Assembly: GCA_903813345.2 (NCBI GenBank)
Contig: CAIIXF020000008.1
Span: forward strand, 19,390,822 to 19,454,821
Length of the DNA stretch: 64,000 nt
Reading direction: 5' to 3'
Source of the DNA: Owenia fusiformis
Lineage: Eukaryota > Annelida > Polychaeta > Sabellida > Oweniidae
Part shown: piece after piece, positions 44,907 to 55,370 of the stretch
Layout of the letters: every line of letters starts with the position of its first letter
How positions within the stretch are numbered: position 1 is the first letter of the stretch
The notes under the pieces: generated by a model
The model's input: the letters and a program-made list of their open reading frames with translations, nothing else
Databases searched by the model: none
What the model was told of the DNA's origin: nothing
Position numbers and translations under genes: made by a program

Positions 44907-47900
44907 CTACAGTGAAAAAACACAATAAGCAATATTGGAAAACACTAAATAACCGAACATCACCAAACCCCGTCTAAATCAAAAGTTTTGCATCCAATAC
45001 TGATTTTAATAGGAGATAAAAGGTTGAACACGCTTTTCAATGCAATATTAGAATGGGCTCACCTATCGCTTCATATTCATTTATTTCCTCGGCTTTTGTT
45101 ATTGCTTGTACCCAGTTTTCGCGAGCAACTCTGAAACATAATGAGAATGAGAATTTTTAGGAAAACATACTCTTAGTGAGATCTACGTTATGCTAATTTA
45201 TGTATTTCTTATAAAAATGTTAGAGCACGCACGAGTGTGAAACGGCCGTTGAAACGAGAGAATCAAAAGGTAGAAAACACAAGTAGAAAAAGTTAATTAT
45301 TAGGAAACAAAACCATGTGATACCAATTATCAGTTTACATGCATACACAGGTAAAAGGACATACCTCACCGGTAATACTATTTTTTTTACTTGAAATATC
45401 AATCCAAAATATAAAAATACAAATGACTCACACTGATTCACAGCCAAATACATAATAGTCATTCTTTGTTTGATGTTCATCTGCAAACGTGAGAGCAAAT
45501 AAATGATCACAACCACTGGGTACACCAAGTGGTAGTTTCTCATGTCCTGATATCTGATTCTTGTCGATCTCACTCACTTTGATTGGGGGCCGAGCGCCAT
45601 AGTCCAACACAACATATTTGTCGTCTCTGAAACACAACATCAAGTGCATTACTTAAAGGCCCCGTGTAAGTTTCAAACAGCACATTTTGATAACATTGGT
45701 TCGGATAATAATATAAATCAATGATGTTTAAACTTTATATGGGGCGAAACGCTTTTTTCTTGAAAAACTTGATTTATACAATATAAGTACATCACTGTTT
45801 CATGTGTTTGCTCCATTTAAAACACTTTCTACACAAAAAAGATTAAGATAAGTCAATCGTTGACAAATCATTCCAAAAATAGAGGGTTGTGTTCTTGTGG
45901 TTATCCTAATAGTGTCTCAGTCCAAACATTGAATTTGTACAATTCCCAATGATGAAAAATAAATAGATGTCCAGCGCGTATACTAGTCTACTGTTAAAGC
46001 CTATGACTTACTTTTTCCTCTTGGTAATCATAACAATGTCATTAAATACAAATAGATGTCGCAGTTTTCTAATCGCTCGTTTCTTTCTCGGGAGACTACC
46101 AGCGTCCGTGACAACTACTGAAGGCACTTGTCCCTGCGTCACCAAGTACCGAGAACCAGAGATCAACGGTATTTTCTGAAAATAGCATGATTATCGTTTA
46201 CGTTTTCACTAGACAGACTGTGTGCTTGCCAATTCAGGAAAATTCTTTGAATCAAAATAGCGTTTCTCTTTTATCGTGCTTCCTTGCTTCATCTTTTCAC
46301 AAGAACTCAACTTATGAATAAATAGATATATACTTATTGGTACAATGGGCAAAAGGAAAACCCCACACAAATTATAGAAATAATACAGTAGAAGACGGAA
46401 CACCGAAAAGCACCCAATGCAAATGTTCTAACCAGTGGGCAAACGCATAAAGAAACAGTATCAAACAATTCCCATTCAGTACGTCAAGTAAATTTAATAA
46501 TGCCATGAGAGCTCACTAACAGGCTTCTTAAAATAATTCATGATTTGATTCAAAAATGCCTTCAAATGTTGTTATTTGTGCTTCTCATTCCATTCATCCT
46601 ATGCTAAGAAAAGCAGACTGGCATTTGGTCTTTACATGCACGTAACTAGAATGGCTTGTCTAAAAGCTAAGGCATTGGGTTACATCATTAGAGTAATTGA
46701 TTTAGCATCGACATTGGTTTGAAGGCAACTTAGTCACTAAATATCTTGCTTTGTGACCGGAGTTGAAATTGTTTAACACACTGATTATACATACACGAGG
46801 AGGTGGATTGAGTGAGTCACAAGATAAGAACAATCGACCGATAGTGGAATCCCTTGATGAATAGCAACATTACCTTAACATTGTTAAAATCGAGCTGGTT
46901 ACTGATTTCAACCATCTGTTCTGTTCTTTCCATTTTTCTAGCTCCCTCGTTGCACTTTTTCACAATCTGGAAACGGTCATGGAAAACAGGTGAAACGAGT
47001 TGGGTCTTTGATAAAATAATTGGGTCAGTTACAAGTAAGGGTATTAGCACCATAGCAAGGAGGATACATGACTCACATTTGGAAATGTGAAATTAAAGGG
47101 GCAACGAAGAATTGAAAAAATCAAATGTTGAAATTTTACATTATTCTCTTCGCAAAACTTTTGAAAACTTGAAATCCACTTTCAATTCTGATGAACGAAT
47201 TGTTCAGATAATAAAACTATGATTGTAAGGAGAGCATAGGCATTTTGCTGTCTCTTTAAGGTATCGATGGCATCGTATGAAACCCATAAATCAATCTGGT
47301 GATTTATCTATTTACCACTTCTGTGTTTGATTTATTCAATAATACATAGTATCTGAACCTTTTAGATTGACATCATTATGCAGCAGTTGGTGTGATCCAT
47401 ATTAACCCTTTCCTGACGTGAATATAAGAGGCAAGTGTTTGCCTTGTGACTGATAAGTAAGAGTGGTTTTTAGGTAAAAGCTGAAAATGACGTATACCCC
47501 CGGACCTATACTTTAAATTGTATCTTTAAAATACAATTTTTAATAAGCATTATCACATGTCAATACCTTGTCAAAATTTGGTGCAAAAATACTGAATAGA
47601 ACTGGAGATATTGTCATTTCATTGATGTATGTAAATAAAACAGTGGTGCCAAAAGGAGCCTATCGTCCTGAAAGGGCTCCATATGGAGCCTATCGTCATG
47701 AAAGGGTTAAGATAGTTATTTTGATTTCATGACTTATATCTATGTTTATATTGCCTACATCTGCGGCCGTGCACAATTAAACCCCATTCATGTATTTCTT
47801 ACTATGAATATACCTTCTGCAAAAGTGACTTTGCTTTTGATGCAAACGTGTGTCTATCAGTGCCCTCTATAAGCCGTTTATGTATGGCATCTACGAGTAG

Positions 47901-50900
47901 GGGCAGTCGGGTGATCCTTTGCATAGGTTGCTTCAAGTACGAGGCCATGCTCATCCTCTGAACCTCAGGGTTCTTCTCAAGTTTTGCAAGAATTTCTTTG
48001 AACTGCTTATCTTTGCTGTAAATCAGAAATATCAGAGTGTATACTATATTTGATTCCAATTCCTTTACGAGGCTATGATTTATTTAAGGAATAAATAATG
48101 ATAGGCCATTCAATATGGTGAAATTCAGCACGAGTTGGACAGAATGTTGTACAAAGCACGAACCGAAGGTGAGTGCATTTGTACTAACATTCTGCCCAAC
48201 GAGTGCTGAATTTCACCATATTGAATGGCCTATCATTATTTATTCCGATTCAAACATAAAAATTAGTAAAAGCCGTGTCTGTGGAACGGGCATGAAGGAA
48301 GAATGCGCATGCTGTCAAGATTCTGAAGTTACATTAGTTACGGAGGGAGTAAAAAAGAACAACTTTCCCCGGACAGAGCCCCAGATGTGCAGCTGAGATG
48401 TGACGTCACTCAAAACAATGCAAATTGCAGATTGAATAGAGCATGGTCGTGCATCTATGGAGAATTAGAGAACGTTCTATATTGGCTATGCTGCATTCTG
48501 ATTGGTTGAGAAATTCGAATAGAGCACGGTCATGTTTGAATGATAAATTAATTCGATTATATTGATAACGCTAGTGAAGAACGGGGGGATAACTTACGAT
48601 AATTTGCTGAGTGACCTGTCCTGGTATATCTGGTTGCTGCAGTAGGTGACGTATACATCGAAATATTTGCTGGCGTGCTCTAATATCACTTCACAGATGT
48701 CCTCCATTATGCAATTTTCCTGCCATCGTTCCTCTAGTGCTTTTACAATTCTATAAAAAAGATAATGCTTTTAACACGATTTTTCTAGCTCTCATGAGTT
48801 ATATCGCCTATATTAAGCTTATAGTTAATACCCCTTTTGACACACCTTGGATGATACTAGACATAACTAGATATTTCCAGTGTTGCGCTTGAACTGACGA
48901 ATAATTATTGGAGGGGGTTATTATCGAAAGATATTTCTTTGGTTGTTAGGTATGGTAGTAAAATTATGTGTTTGGATATTTCCAAATTCTGTTTTCTATT
49001 AAAAGAGCAAAATTCCTTTGAAGATCTTTTTGTTTTGTAACTAGCAAGGAACTAAAAGCTTGTATTCGATCGCGAATGCAAATAGCGGCTACCGGATTAA
49101 CCTACTATTTATGGGCAACTCAATTAAGTATAAATAGTATTTGCCACTATTCCACACATATTTAAATGAATTGGTCATAAAATAGTGGGTTAATCTGGTA
49201 GCCGACAGTCGTTAGTTGGATTTGCGAATACAAACTAAGCGTGTATTCGAGAATGCAAAATTCAGTTGTGATTATAGGGCAACTCATTCAGATATAAATG
49301 AGTTGGTCATAAAATAAAAAAAATAGTAGGTTCATCCGGTAGCCGATCGCGATAAGTCGCTATTTGCGTGCGCGAATACAAGCTAATAGAAGGCTGTGAT
49401 CTCTCAAGATGCAAATTGGGTTGGGTTCTTCTTAATTTATGTAACCGCGAGTAAGAAATCTAAATGATGGGAACGATAAAACAGTCTGAGAGTTTAATGT
49501 AAAACCGTGTTTAATCCCCTGATTAGAACAGGCGCATAAAATAACCATATTTGTTAGTAAATATTAATTTATCACGAATCTTTGAAAATCCCAATAGAGA
49601 CATTATTCCCTATTGCTATTTTTAGCCATAAAGCTGTGAGGTTTGGAATTACAGGATTTATTACACCCTGGATATTTTAGGATTGATAAGGGTCGATATC
49701 AAATAGCTATACATCCGTGCTAAAGCAAGAGAACCGAAACAATACTTGGTATATTTTTATGCACTCTAGTTTAATATTTTATTAGATAAAGTACATTGAT
49801 TTTAGATGTTTGACGTCATGCTGAATTTTGGCCATGATTGTACGAGAACAGGTCTCTTATCATAAAATAACGAAAAATCGGGTACTTTGTTTCGTCAGAT
49901 GTCTAGAAGAAGCACAGATCAGTAATTACTAGGATGAAGAAAAAAACATCCTAGGTAATTAGAAGATAAGATTTTCATCTACGTTGATGAAGTCTTGAGT
50001 ACTACTTCTTTGCTGTTTTGCCTACCTTTCGCTTGTATCTCTCACTGCGGTTAGATTGGAGAATAGATGATGTCTGTCCATCTTACTAAGTGGAGACTTA
50101 TCACCTTCAAATTCTTTGGCATTCACAAAATTGTTGATGAGAATATCGAGGCTGTTTAAGTATCTAATCTCTGATGTAATCACCTCAAATATAGCCTAAA
50201 ATATAGAAACAGTGATTGTGCCTTTCATTTTTATCTCTAATGGCTCAATTGGGATATGAGCGTTTTATAAATGGCAAAGTAATGTGTACGAATTGGTTTT
50301 GAAACCAACTGGCTAGCAATAGTTGAGGGCATATAGCCATGGGAATAAAGAAGATTCTGGGAAGGTATGTTGTCTTAATTGGTAACACAAACCTGTGTAA
50401 TTACTACCGAGACTTGTTTAGATATTGGAAGGCTCTGGAGCGTGAAGTTAGGTGCCATGGAATGCTTACATACTATAGAACATATATGTTTAGACATTAC
50501 AATACCATCAGAATCCCATCTTCAACAGACACATTACCAGCCTTACCTAACTGATTGTCTAATACCATTGTCATTTAGTACAGCGATACACATGATGATC
50601 TATTGCAATCTCTTTTATTGTTACTTAGTGACGTGCCATCATTATTATCATACTACACGAGATACAACACCTACAAACTGATGATGAGGGTTTGCGTTTT
50701 GTACGCGGTTTAACAATATGCCCATCATTTCCATTTGCAGGTCATTTGCCGTAATTAAGAAACTTGTTTCATCATCCACGCCATTCATTTCGACCTTTCG
50801 ATGTATTGATCAATTTGAACAACGCAAGAATAGGGAGAGTTATATGGCATGACCATCGTTCAAGCTGACCTTCACTAATTTTAGGATTCTTATGTAATTG

Positions 50901-53900
50901 CTTCACTGTTCTCTGTCTGACGCAGGTCTGGCTTTTACATTTGTCGACTTCATCGATTTATTTGTTTGTGTTTTTGGCAGAACGTTGCGCATTTGACTTT
51001 CTGGATGGTTACATACTTTTTGTTTTATGGTATAATTATAGGATATGTTCCTATTCGTATCTTCTGATGTCGTTGTTGTAAAATGACAAATGAGAACTTA
51101 CCTCTTGTGTTTTCCGTTCAGAGGAATCGACAGTATCTATGAGACCATCAGTTGTTACCTGGAAAATAAGAGAACTCCTTTGATTAAAAGTATACTCAAT
51201 ATCTGAAAATCAATTAGCCTTAAATTCAATTTTGTGTTGACCTACTTTTAAGACGCGTACATGATAACACTAAATTAAAATACATTCTGATGGAAAATGG
51301 TCAAGACTATACTATCTGTATATCACAATTGAAAAAACATGAACGTGTTGTGTTAGGATCACAAAAATAAAAAAAACTTAGATTTGCCCTTGACTTTGAC
51401 CTTAGATCTCGAGCTTCAAAATATAACGCTCGCAGAGTTTTTTGGCAATTTATTCAATCCAAAGACTCAAAAAGGATTTTAATAATTGATCCTTGACCTT
51501 TTAAAGGCCACAGAAAATTAACCTTCAGTATGATCGTTACGTTCGACCTTTTTATAAAATAACAATCATAGCCTATATCAACTTCCTCATACACAATTCT
51601 GATCTCTGACAATGGCAACCATCTATAAGTTTAATATATCAGGAATCAATGTTAAATACATATTTATTTAATTTCTGGAATTTTATAACATAATGAATAT
51701 TAACTTTAACATTCATTATCAACTACCCTGCGTGCAGACACCGACGGAGTAAGAAGTGAAGTCGAACGAATGCAAAGGGTAATTATAATATTAACAGAGG
51801 CATGAAATTAACAATGCGACATTTCTGGGGTAAAACAAAATGATAACGATTGCCAAAATTTGTATTTGCATGTGATGAAGTCAAAAGAATATGGGAAAGA
51901 ATATAGGAATTACTCTAGCATTAATATCCATGTACTTTTGATTGATCTTGAACTATAGCATCCATTTTAAAAGGCCAACCATCCAATTCGGCTCTTAAGA
52001 AAAGTCCATATTAATAAGTTGCATTTACTTCTTGAAGATGGAGATATTCCTTTGATTTTAGCTTAAGAGCTTCATCATTTAATCCAATCGATCATACCGC
52101 TGTAATTGAGAATTATGTAATTCGTAAAGAAACTTGATCAAATGCTGTTTATACCATAAATCTGGGGTACCGAACCGATTCAACGAAGCTCATATCGGAT
52201 TATCTACAGCTTTCCCATTTCTGATTCAAGTTCATCATTAAAATTTACTTAAGATATAAATCAAATCATCGAATATTTAGTATGCTGTTGGTTTTTTCAT
52301 AGATTTTATGCTTTATGGGTTAGTCATTCTGATACTCATAGCAGCTTTCTGTTTCACATGAAACGTGATCTCAGGGCTAAGAAGAAATGATCAGATGTCT
52401 GTCATGGTTTATCATGATGGGTTTTAGTATATTTGTGTGTTTATTCGCCCAGGTTAGCATAATTTTGAGCAATTGAAAATGGAGCCCTTGCAATAGGTAT
52501 ATGTATTTAAGATCTTGGCTTTACTTCTTACTTTAAACAAATTTATGGTCTTAACATCAAAAATGTCTTATTCATAAATACTGTCCATCTTGCGACTCGG
52601 TCATTTGCAGGATTATGATCTGCTAAAAGGTTGTGCTATTCACACTGGATGATGATTTTCTGGCTCAAGCAAGAGCTGGCGCAATTTTTATTCAATTCTT
52701 CAATTTCCATTCTTCAGAGCTTTTATGGCATATTTGCCGAACTTCTTTTATGGTTACGTTTGTATTTGTGCAATACATTTACCAGGCCTCTACCTAACTA
52801 TATATGTCAGCTCTCTGTAGTTTCATAGTAAATAGTCTTGTTCAAGACTGTGTAGCCCCTGTACTTTGTGTTGCACTGGAAAGGTAAGTACACAGGGGGA
52901 GGGGCAGTCTTGAGGCAAGACTACATAGTTGAATACTAACCCACCTCTGGCATTTGACTCCAAAGTAACATCCTCTGTGCAGTAACTCTCTCCCGAAGTG
53001 TCAAGTCGTTGATGTCATCTGGTGTCTTACTGCGTTGAGTTTGCACCGTTGGAGTTCCCGCTCTTTTGGCACGACCTGCAAATCATGGATTTGGTGTATA
53101 TAATTAAAGTGTTGTATATATCGTCTCTTCATAATTTTACATGAGTACCAATTCTGAGGCCAATCCAGCCCATGCTCTTCAATGTATATTGGTGTATATT
53201 CGGCCCGGATATTCGGCGAACATAGATCTTGGGGAAGGGGCATAGAGAATAGCTCTTGGGGAAGGGGCGCAGAAGAATACTATGAAATTAGATACAAAAT
53301 GAAGATACTCAGAATTGATCAATACTTTTTGTAACGAGATCAATGACCATTGGTTTTTGCCGACCCTGGTGCCTGTAAATGAACTCCTTACAAGGGTTAT
53401 CAAAATGATATGTTCTACCATCTTTAAATTCCAAGCTACATGTAGGTGTGGTTATAATAATGATGTTGCAGCAACTGCAAGTTCTGCAACTTTGTGAATC
53501 AGCATGAAGCTAGTTAGCTTTTCAGTGTACATAACGGTTCATAACTCATGATTATACTTTATATAGACGTGACAATTTTACAAAAATACAAATAAATAGT
53601 TATTTTATAAGTAGTTCTGTGATATTTTGGACACAGTTGGTGCAATAGGTGATATATGGGAGAGGAGCAGGCCCGTAGCCCGTTTATTCGAGCACCCATG
53701 GCCGAGAACTGGTCAAATATTCTTTCAAAACCATGCAGTTTTTCAACATTCTGAGCACCTTTTAAGTGATTTTGGCAAATTTGTCAAAAGTGAACCCCCT
53801 GGAATTTTTTAAAAGTGAACCCCCCTTTGCAAAAGCTGTCTACAAGCCTGAGGAGCCCCTATTTATCTTGCACACAGCAATACACGCTACAAAGTTAATA

Positions 53901-55369
53901 TCAGTTGCCGTAGTTAAGTGATTGATATTGTTAATATATTAAAGCATGTAACTTCAATAAATGAAAAATTATCTAGGTGTCACGTCATGCATGCTTTAAT
54001 CTCGAGCTCTGAGAGCTTAATGTCTTGTTCATTTGTGAATATACGATTAATTATAACAGTTGGATAGCTATACGGCACTGTCTGGTCATAACATTTGTTA
54101 TTCAACTGCAACGGTCCCTGATTTATCTCTTCGATGTTCTCACAGGCAAAAAATCCAGTCATGTTTCCCCCACTGTACTAATACGATGAGTTCTAATCTC
54201 CTTTATGGGAATACGAGTAGCTTCACTTACGTATCGAGAACTCCAATGATAACAGTGGTTAAAATAATAAAACACTCGTTTCATTAATGTGTTATAAATA
54301 TCATTTACACTTAAAACATTTTATATCGATGAGTTTGTTAATAACTTCATCAATGTTAGCTAATCTCAAAGGGCCCAAGAGGAGTTATATTTGCAGATAA
54401 TCGGATTAATGGGAATAGTTTAAATCGTGAAATACTGACACTGGGAATTAAAAAGGAATAAATAGTAATCCATATCCTGATGTACTGCAATGTATCTTGA
54501 AACAGTATATTTATCATTTTGCCTGTTTCTGCTGCAACTTTTCATTTCTCCTATCAAAATAGGATTTAAGTAAGCACATTTGAATAACAAATCAACACAA
54601 ATTAATATCAGTCATAAGATAAATTATTCAAGGAGGAAACGTCATACCCATGTGAACCAACGTTGTAACCTACATGTACGCCCCTATCCTCTTCCTGATT
54701 AGCTATAGATAGATGACTGGCAAATCAGAATGTATGTAAACAATCTCATACTGATAAAAATGATAGTTTTGGCGAGGATGCACAAGTTAGCACAATGGAA
54801 AATAAAGCATGTAAAAGAATCAATGTCCCTAGTCTAGCTACAAGCCTTGGGTGGGTTCCGGGGGTGGGTTGTATCTACTTGACTGAACACCTTCTCACAC
54901 TTGTTGTAGTGGCGAAGGGGGGGGGGGGGGGTCACAAGGGCTTGTAGCTAGACTACAAAGTCCCCGAAACTATTCAAAATCGAAATACTGGATACTCACC
55001 ATTTTGAATGGATTCCACTTGGAATCCTGTACTCGTATTTCCATCTAGAAATGGCGCTCTTTCCGCAAGCAGTCCTTCTTTGAAGCCTTCCCACGAGGCC
55101 ACCACAACCACCTCCTTACGTCCAAGCTGTACACTAAATATGTCACCATACGTTTCTCTCCATTTTGAGATTACCCTGTGTGGTTTATCCCCTAGTAGAT
55201 GCAGGGAGCCTATGAAAGGGAGGCCAACAGGGCCTGATGGGCACGTTGTCTTTTTTCGTTTCTTCAACACTGCGAACCCTGCTACAAATGTCATAACAAC
55301 GACCCCCCATACGAGAACCATTTGGACGAAGCTTAGAATAAATCCTAACATGTTGTTTAATAGATCCAT
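43079..55369 (-). CDS. Chimeric gene: cytochrome P450 interrupted by an ephexin-like DH-PH RhoGEF module
   Basis: Thirteen exons: 55369-55000, 53075-52945, 51158-51102, 50195-50026, 48750-48598, 48015-47814, 46966-46874, 46175-46012, 45626-45432, 45130-45063, 44906-44190, 43921-43822, 43475-43079. All junctions have GT-AG and matching phase (1,0,0,2,2,0,0,2,2,1,1,2), total 938 residues. Residues 1-123 are a P450 N terminus (membrane anchor, KKRKK, Pro/Gly hinge, helices A-B). Residues 124-535 are an ephexin-type linker, DH domain and PH domain. Residues 536-885 are P450 from helix D to the end. Residues 886-938 are a Ser/Pro/Lys-rich tail. Helix C is missing and the heme cysteine is Ser831. 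The predicted role is an ER-membrane Rho guanine-exchange factor on a dead P450 scaffold (inference). Alternative: a RhoGEF nested in a P450 intron with terminal exons I could not find. Confidence 0.65.
43570..43790. mobile_element. MITE-like element in an intron of the chimera
   Basis: CTTGTACGTGAACGTGTA on the left and TACACGTTCCCGTACAGG on the right form inverted ends. The right part (GGGGTCGAAATATTACACG) matches 36412-36470 in reverse. It lies between the last two P450 exons. Confidence 0.5.
45063..53075 (-). CDS. Ephexin-like DH-PH cassette inside the P450 gene (nine exons)
   Basis: The linker LRERVTAQRMLLWSQMPEV precedes a DH domain. Its first conserved region is QEAIFEVITSEIRYLNSL with the key Glu (E195), and its third is SYLKQPMQRITRLPLL (320-334), so catalytic residues look intact. 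The PH domain runs from LISGSRYLVTQGQV through HLFVFNDIVMITKRKK to the closing helix ENWVQAI. This layout is that of the ephexin subfamily (Dbl-type exchange factors for Rho GTPases), which normally continues into an SH3 domain; none is seen here. The block is flanked by phase-1 introns on both sides, starts without a start codon and ends without a stop, as expected of a shuffled exon cassette. The final intron to the P450 half is only 156 bp. Confidence 0.88.
48088..48246. mobile_element. Near-perfect hairpin MITE in a RhoGEF intron
   Basis: GGAATAAATAATGATAGGCC...ATTCAGCAC on the left is mirrored by GTGCTGAATTTCACCATATT...TTATTTATTCC on the right. The arms are about 65 bp with one or two mismatches and the loop is about 30 bp. 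Downstream at 48433 and 48517, GAATAGAGCA(T/C)GGTC(G/A)TG is repeated and may belong to the same element. Confidence 0.75.
49058..49386. mobile_element. Two adjacent copies of a small inverted-repeat element
   Basis: GCTTGTATTCGATCGCGAAT (49060) pairs with GTGCGCGAATACAAGCTA (49368-49385). Inside, GATTTGCGAATACAAACT and AAGCGTGTATTCGAGAAT meet back to back near 49228. This suggests two head-to-tail copies (about 49058-49228 and 49229-49386), each with GGTAGCCGA and a CAACTC..T..TATAAAT block. They lie in the intron between the third and fourth RhoGEF exons. Confidence 0.65.
51225..51560. repeat. Diverged copy of the 1-2560 repeat family
   Basis: TTGACCTACTTTTAAGACGC, then GTGTTAGGATCACAAAAATAA and GATTTGCCCTTGACTTTGACC follow the same order as GACCTACTTTT..., GTGTCAGAATCGCAAAAATAA and GAATTTGACCTAGATTTTGACC in the units at 1-2560. 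Confidence 0.6.
52833..52923. mobile_element. Short inverted-repeat element beside the first RhoGEF exon
   Basis: TAGTCTTGTTCAAGACTG and CAGTCTTGAGGCAAGACTA are inverted partners 91 bp apart, with AGTACACAGGGGGAGGGGCA inside. It ends 22 bp from the 5' splice site of the exon at 52945. Confidence 0.6.
53668..53850. mobile_element. 183 bp MITE, ends CAGGCCCGTAGCC / CTACAAGCCTG, 5-bp target duplication
   Basis: CAGGCCCGTAGCC at the left and GTCTACAAGCCTG at the right are inverted partners; AGGAG is duplicated at 53663-53667 and 53851-53855. The interior has two AAGTGAACCCCC blocks. A similar end (GGCTACGGGCCTG) lies at 60224-60236. The 5-bp duplication matches the element at 15740-15959. Confidence 0.7.
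54831..54954. mobile_element. Short G-rich MITE next to the first P450 exon
   Basis: AGTCTAGCTACAAGCC and GGGCTTGTAGCTAGACT are perfect inverted partners around a G14 tract. It is the same family as 35140-35252. Confidence 0.75.
55000..55369 (-). CDS. P450 N-terminal exon of the chimera
   Basis: MDLLNNMLGFILSFVQ opens a hydrophobic anchor (about 7-34) followed by KKRKK and the hinge CPSGPVGLPFIGSLH, the standard start of an ER-anchored clan-2 P450. Next come helix A (HRVISKWRETYGD), the first beta strands (IFSVQLGRKEVVVVAS) and helix B (WEGFKEGLLAERAPF). The exon ends at VESIQNG with a GTGAGT donor in phase 1. In ordinary P450s the next residues form helix C with W-x-x-x-R. The donor instead meets, in phase, the first RhoGEF exon 1.9 kb downstream. 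The start is the first ATG with the anchor directly behind it. Confidence 0.88.
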
Positions 55370-55370
55370 T

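Noticed and set aside
45063-53075. RhoGEF as an independent gene nested in a P450 intron
   Set aside because: Not excluded, but less likely: no start or stop exon found, both borders are in matching phase 1, the last intron is 156 bp, and no P450 helix-C exon was found in the introns.
53980-54162. Candidate missing P450 helix-C exon
   Set aside because: The minus-strand frame lacks W-x-x-x-R and suitable splice sites; it does not resemble P450.
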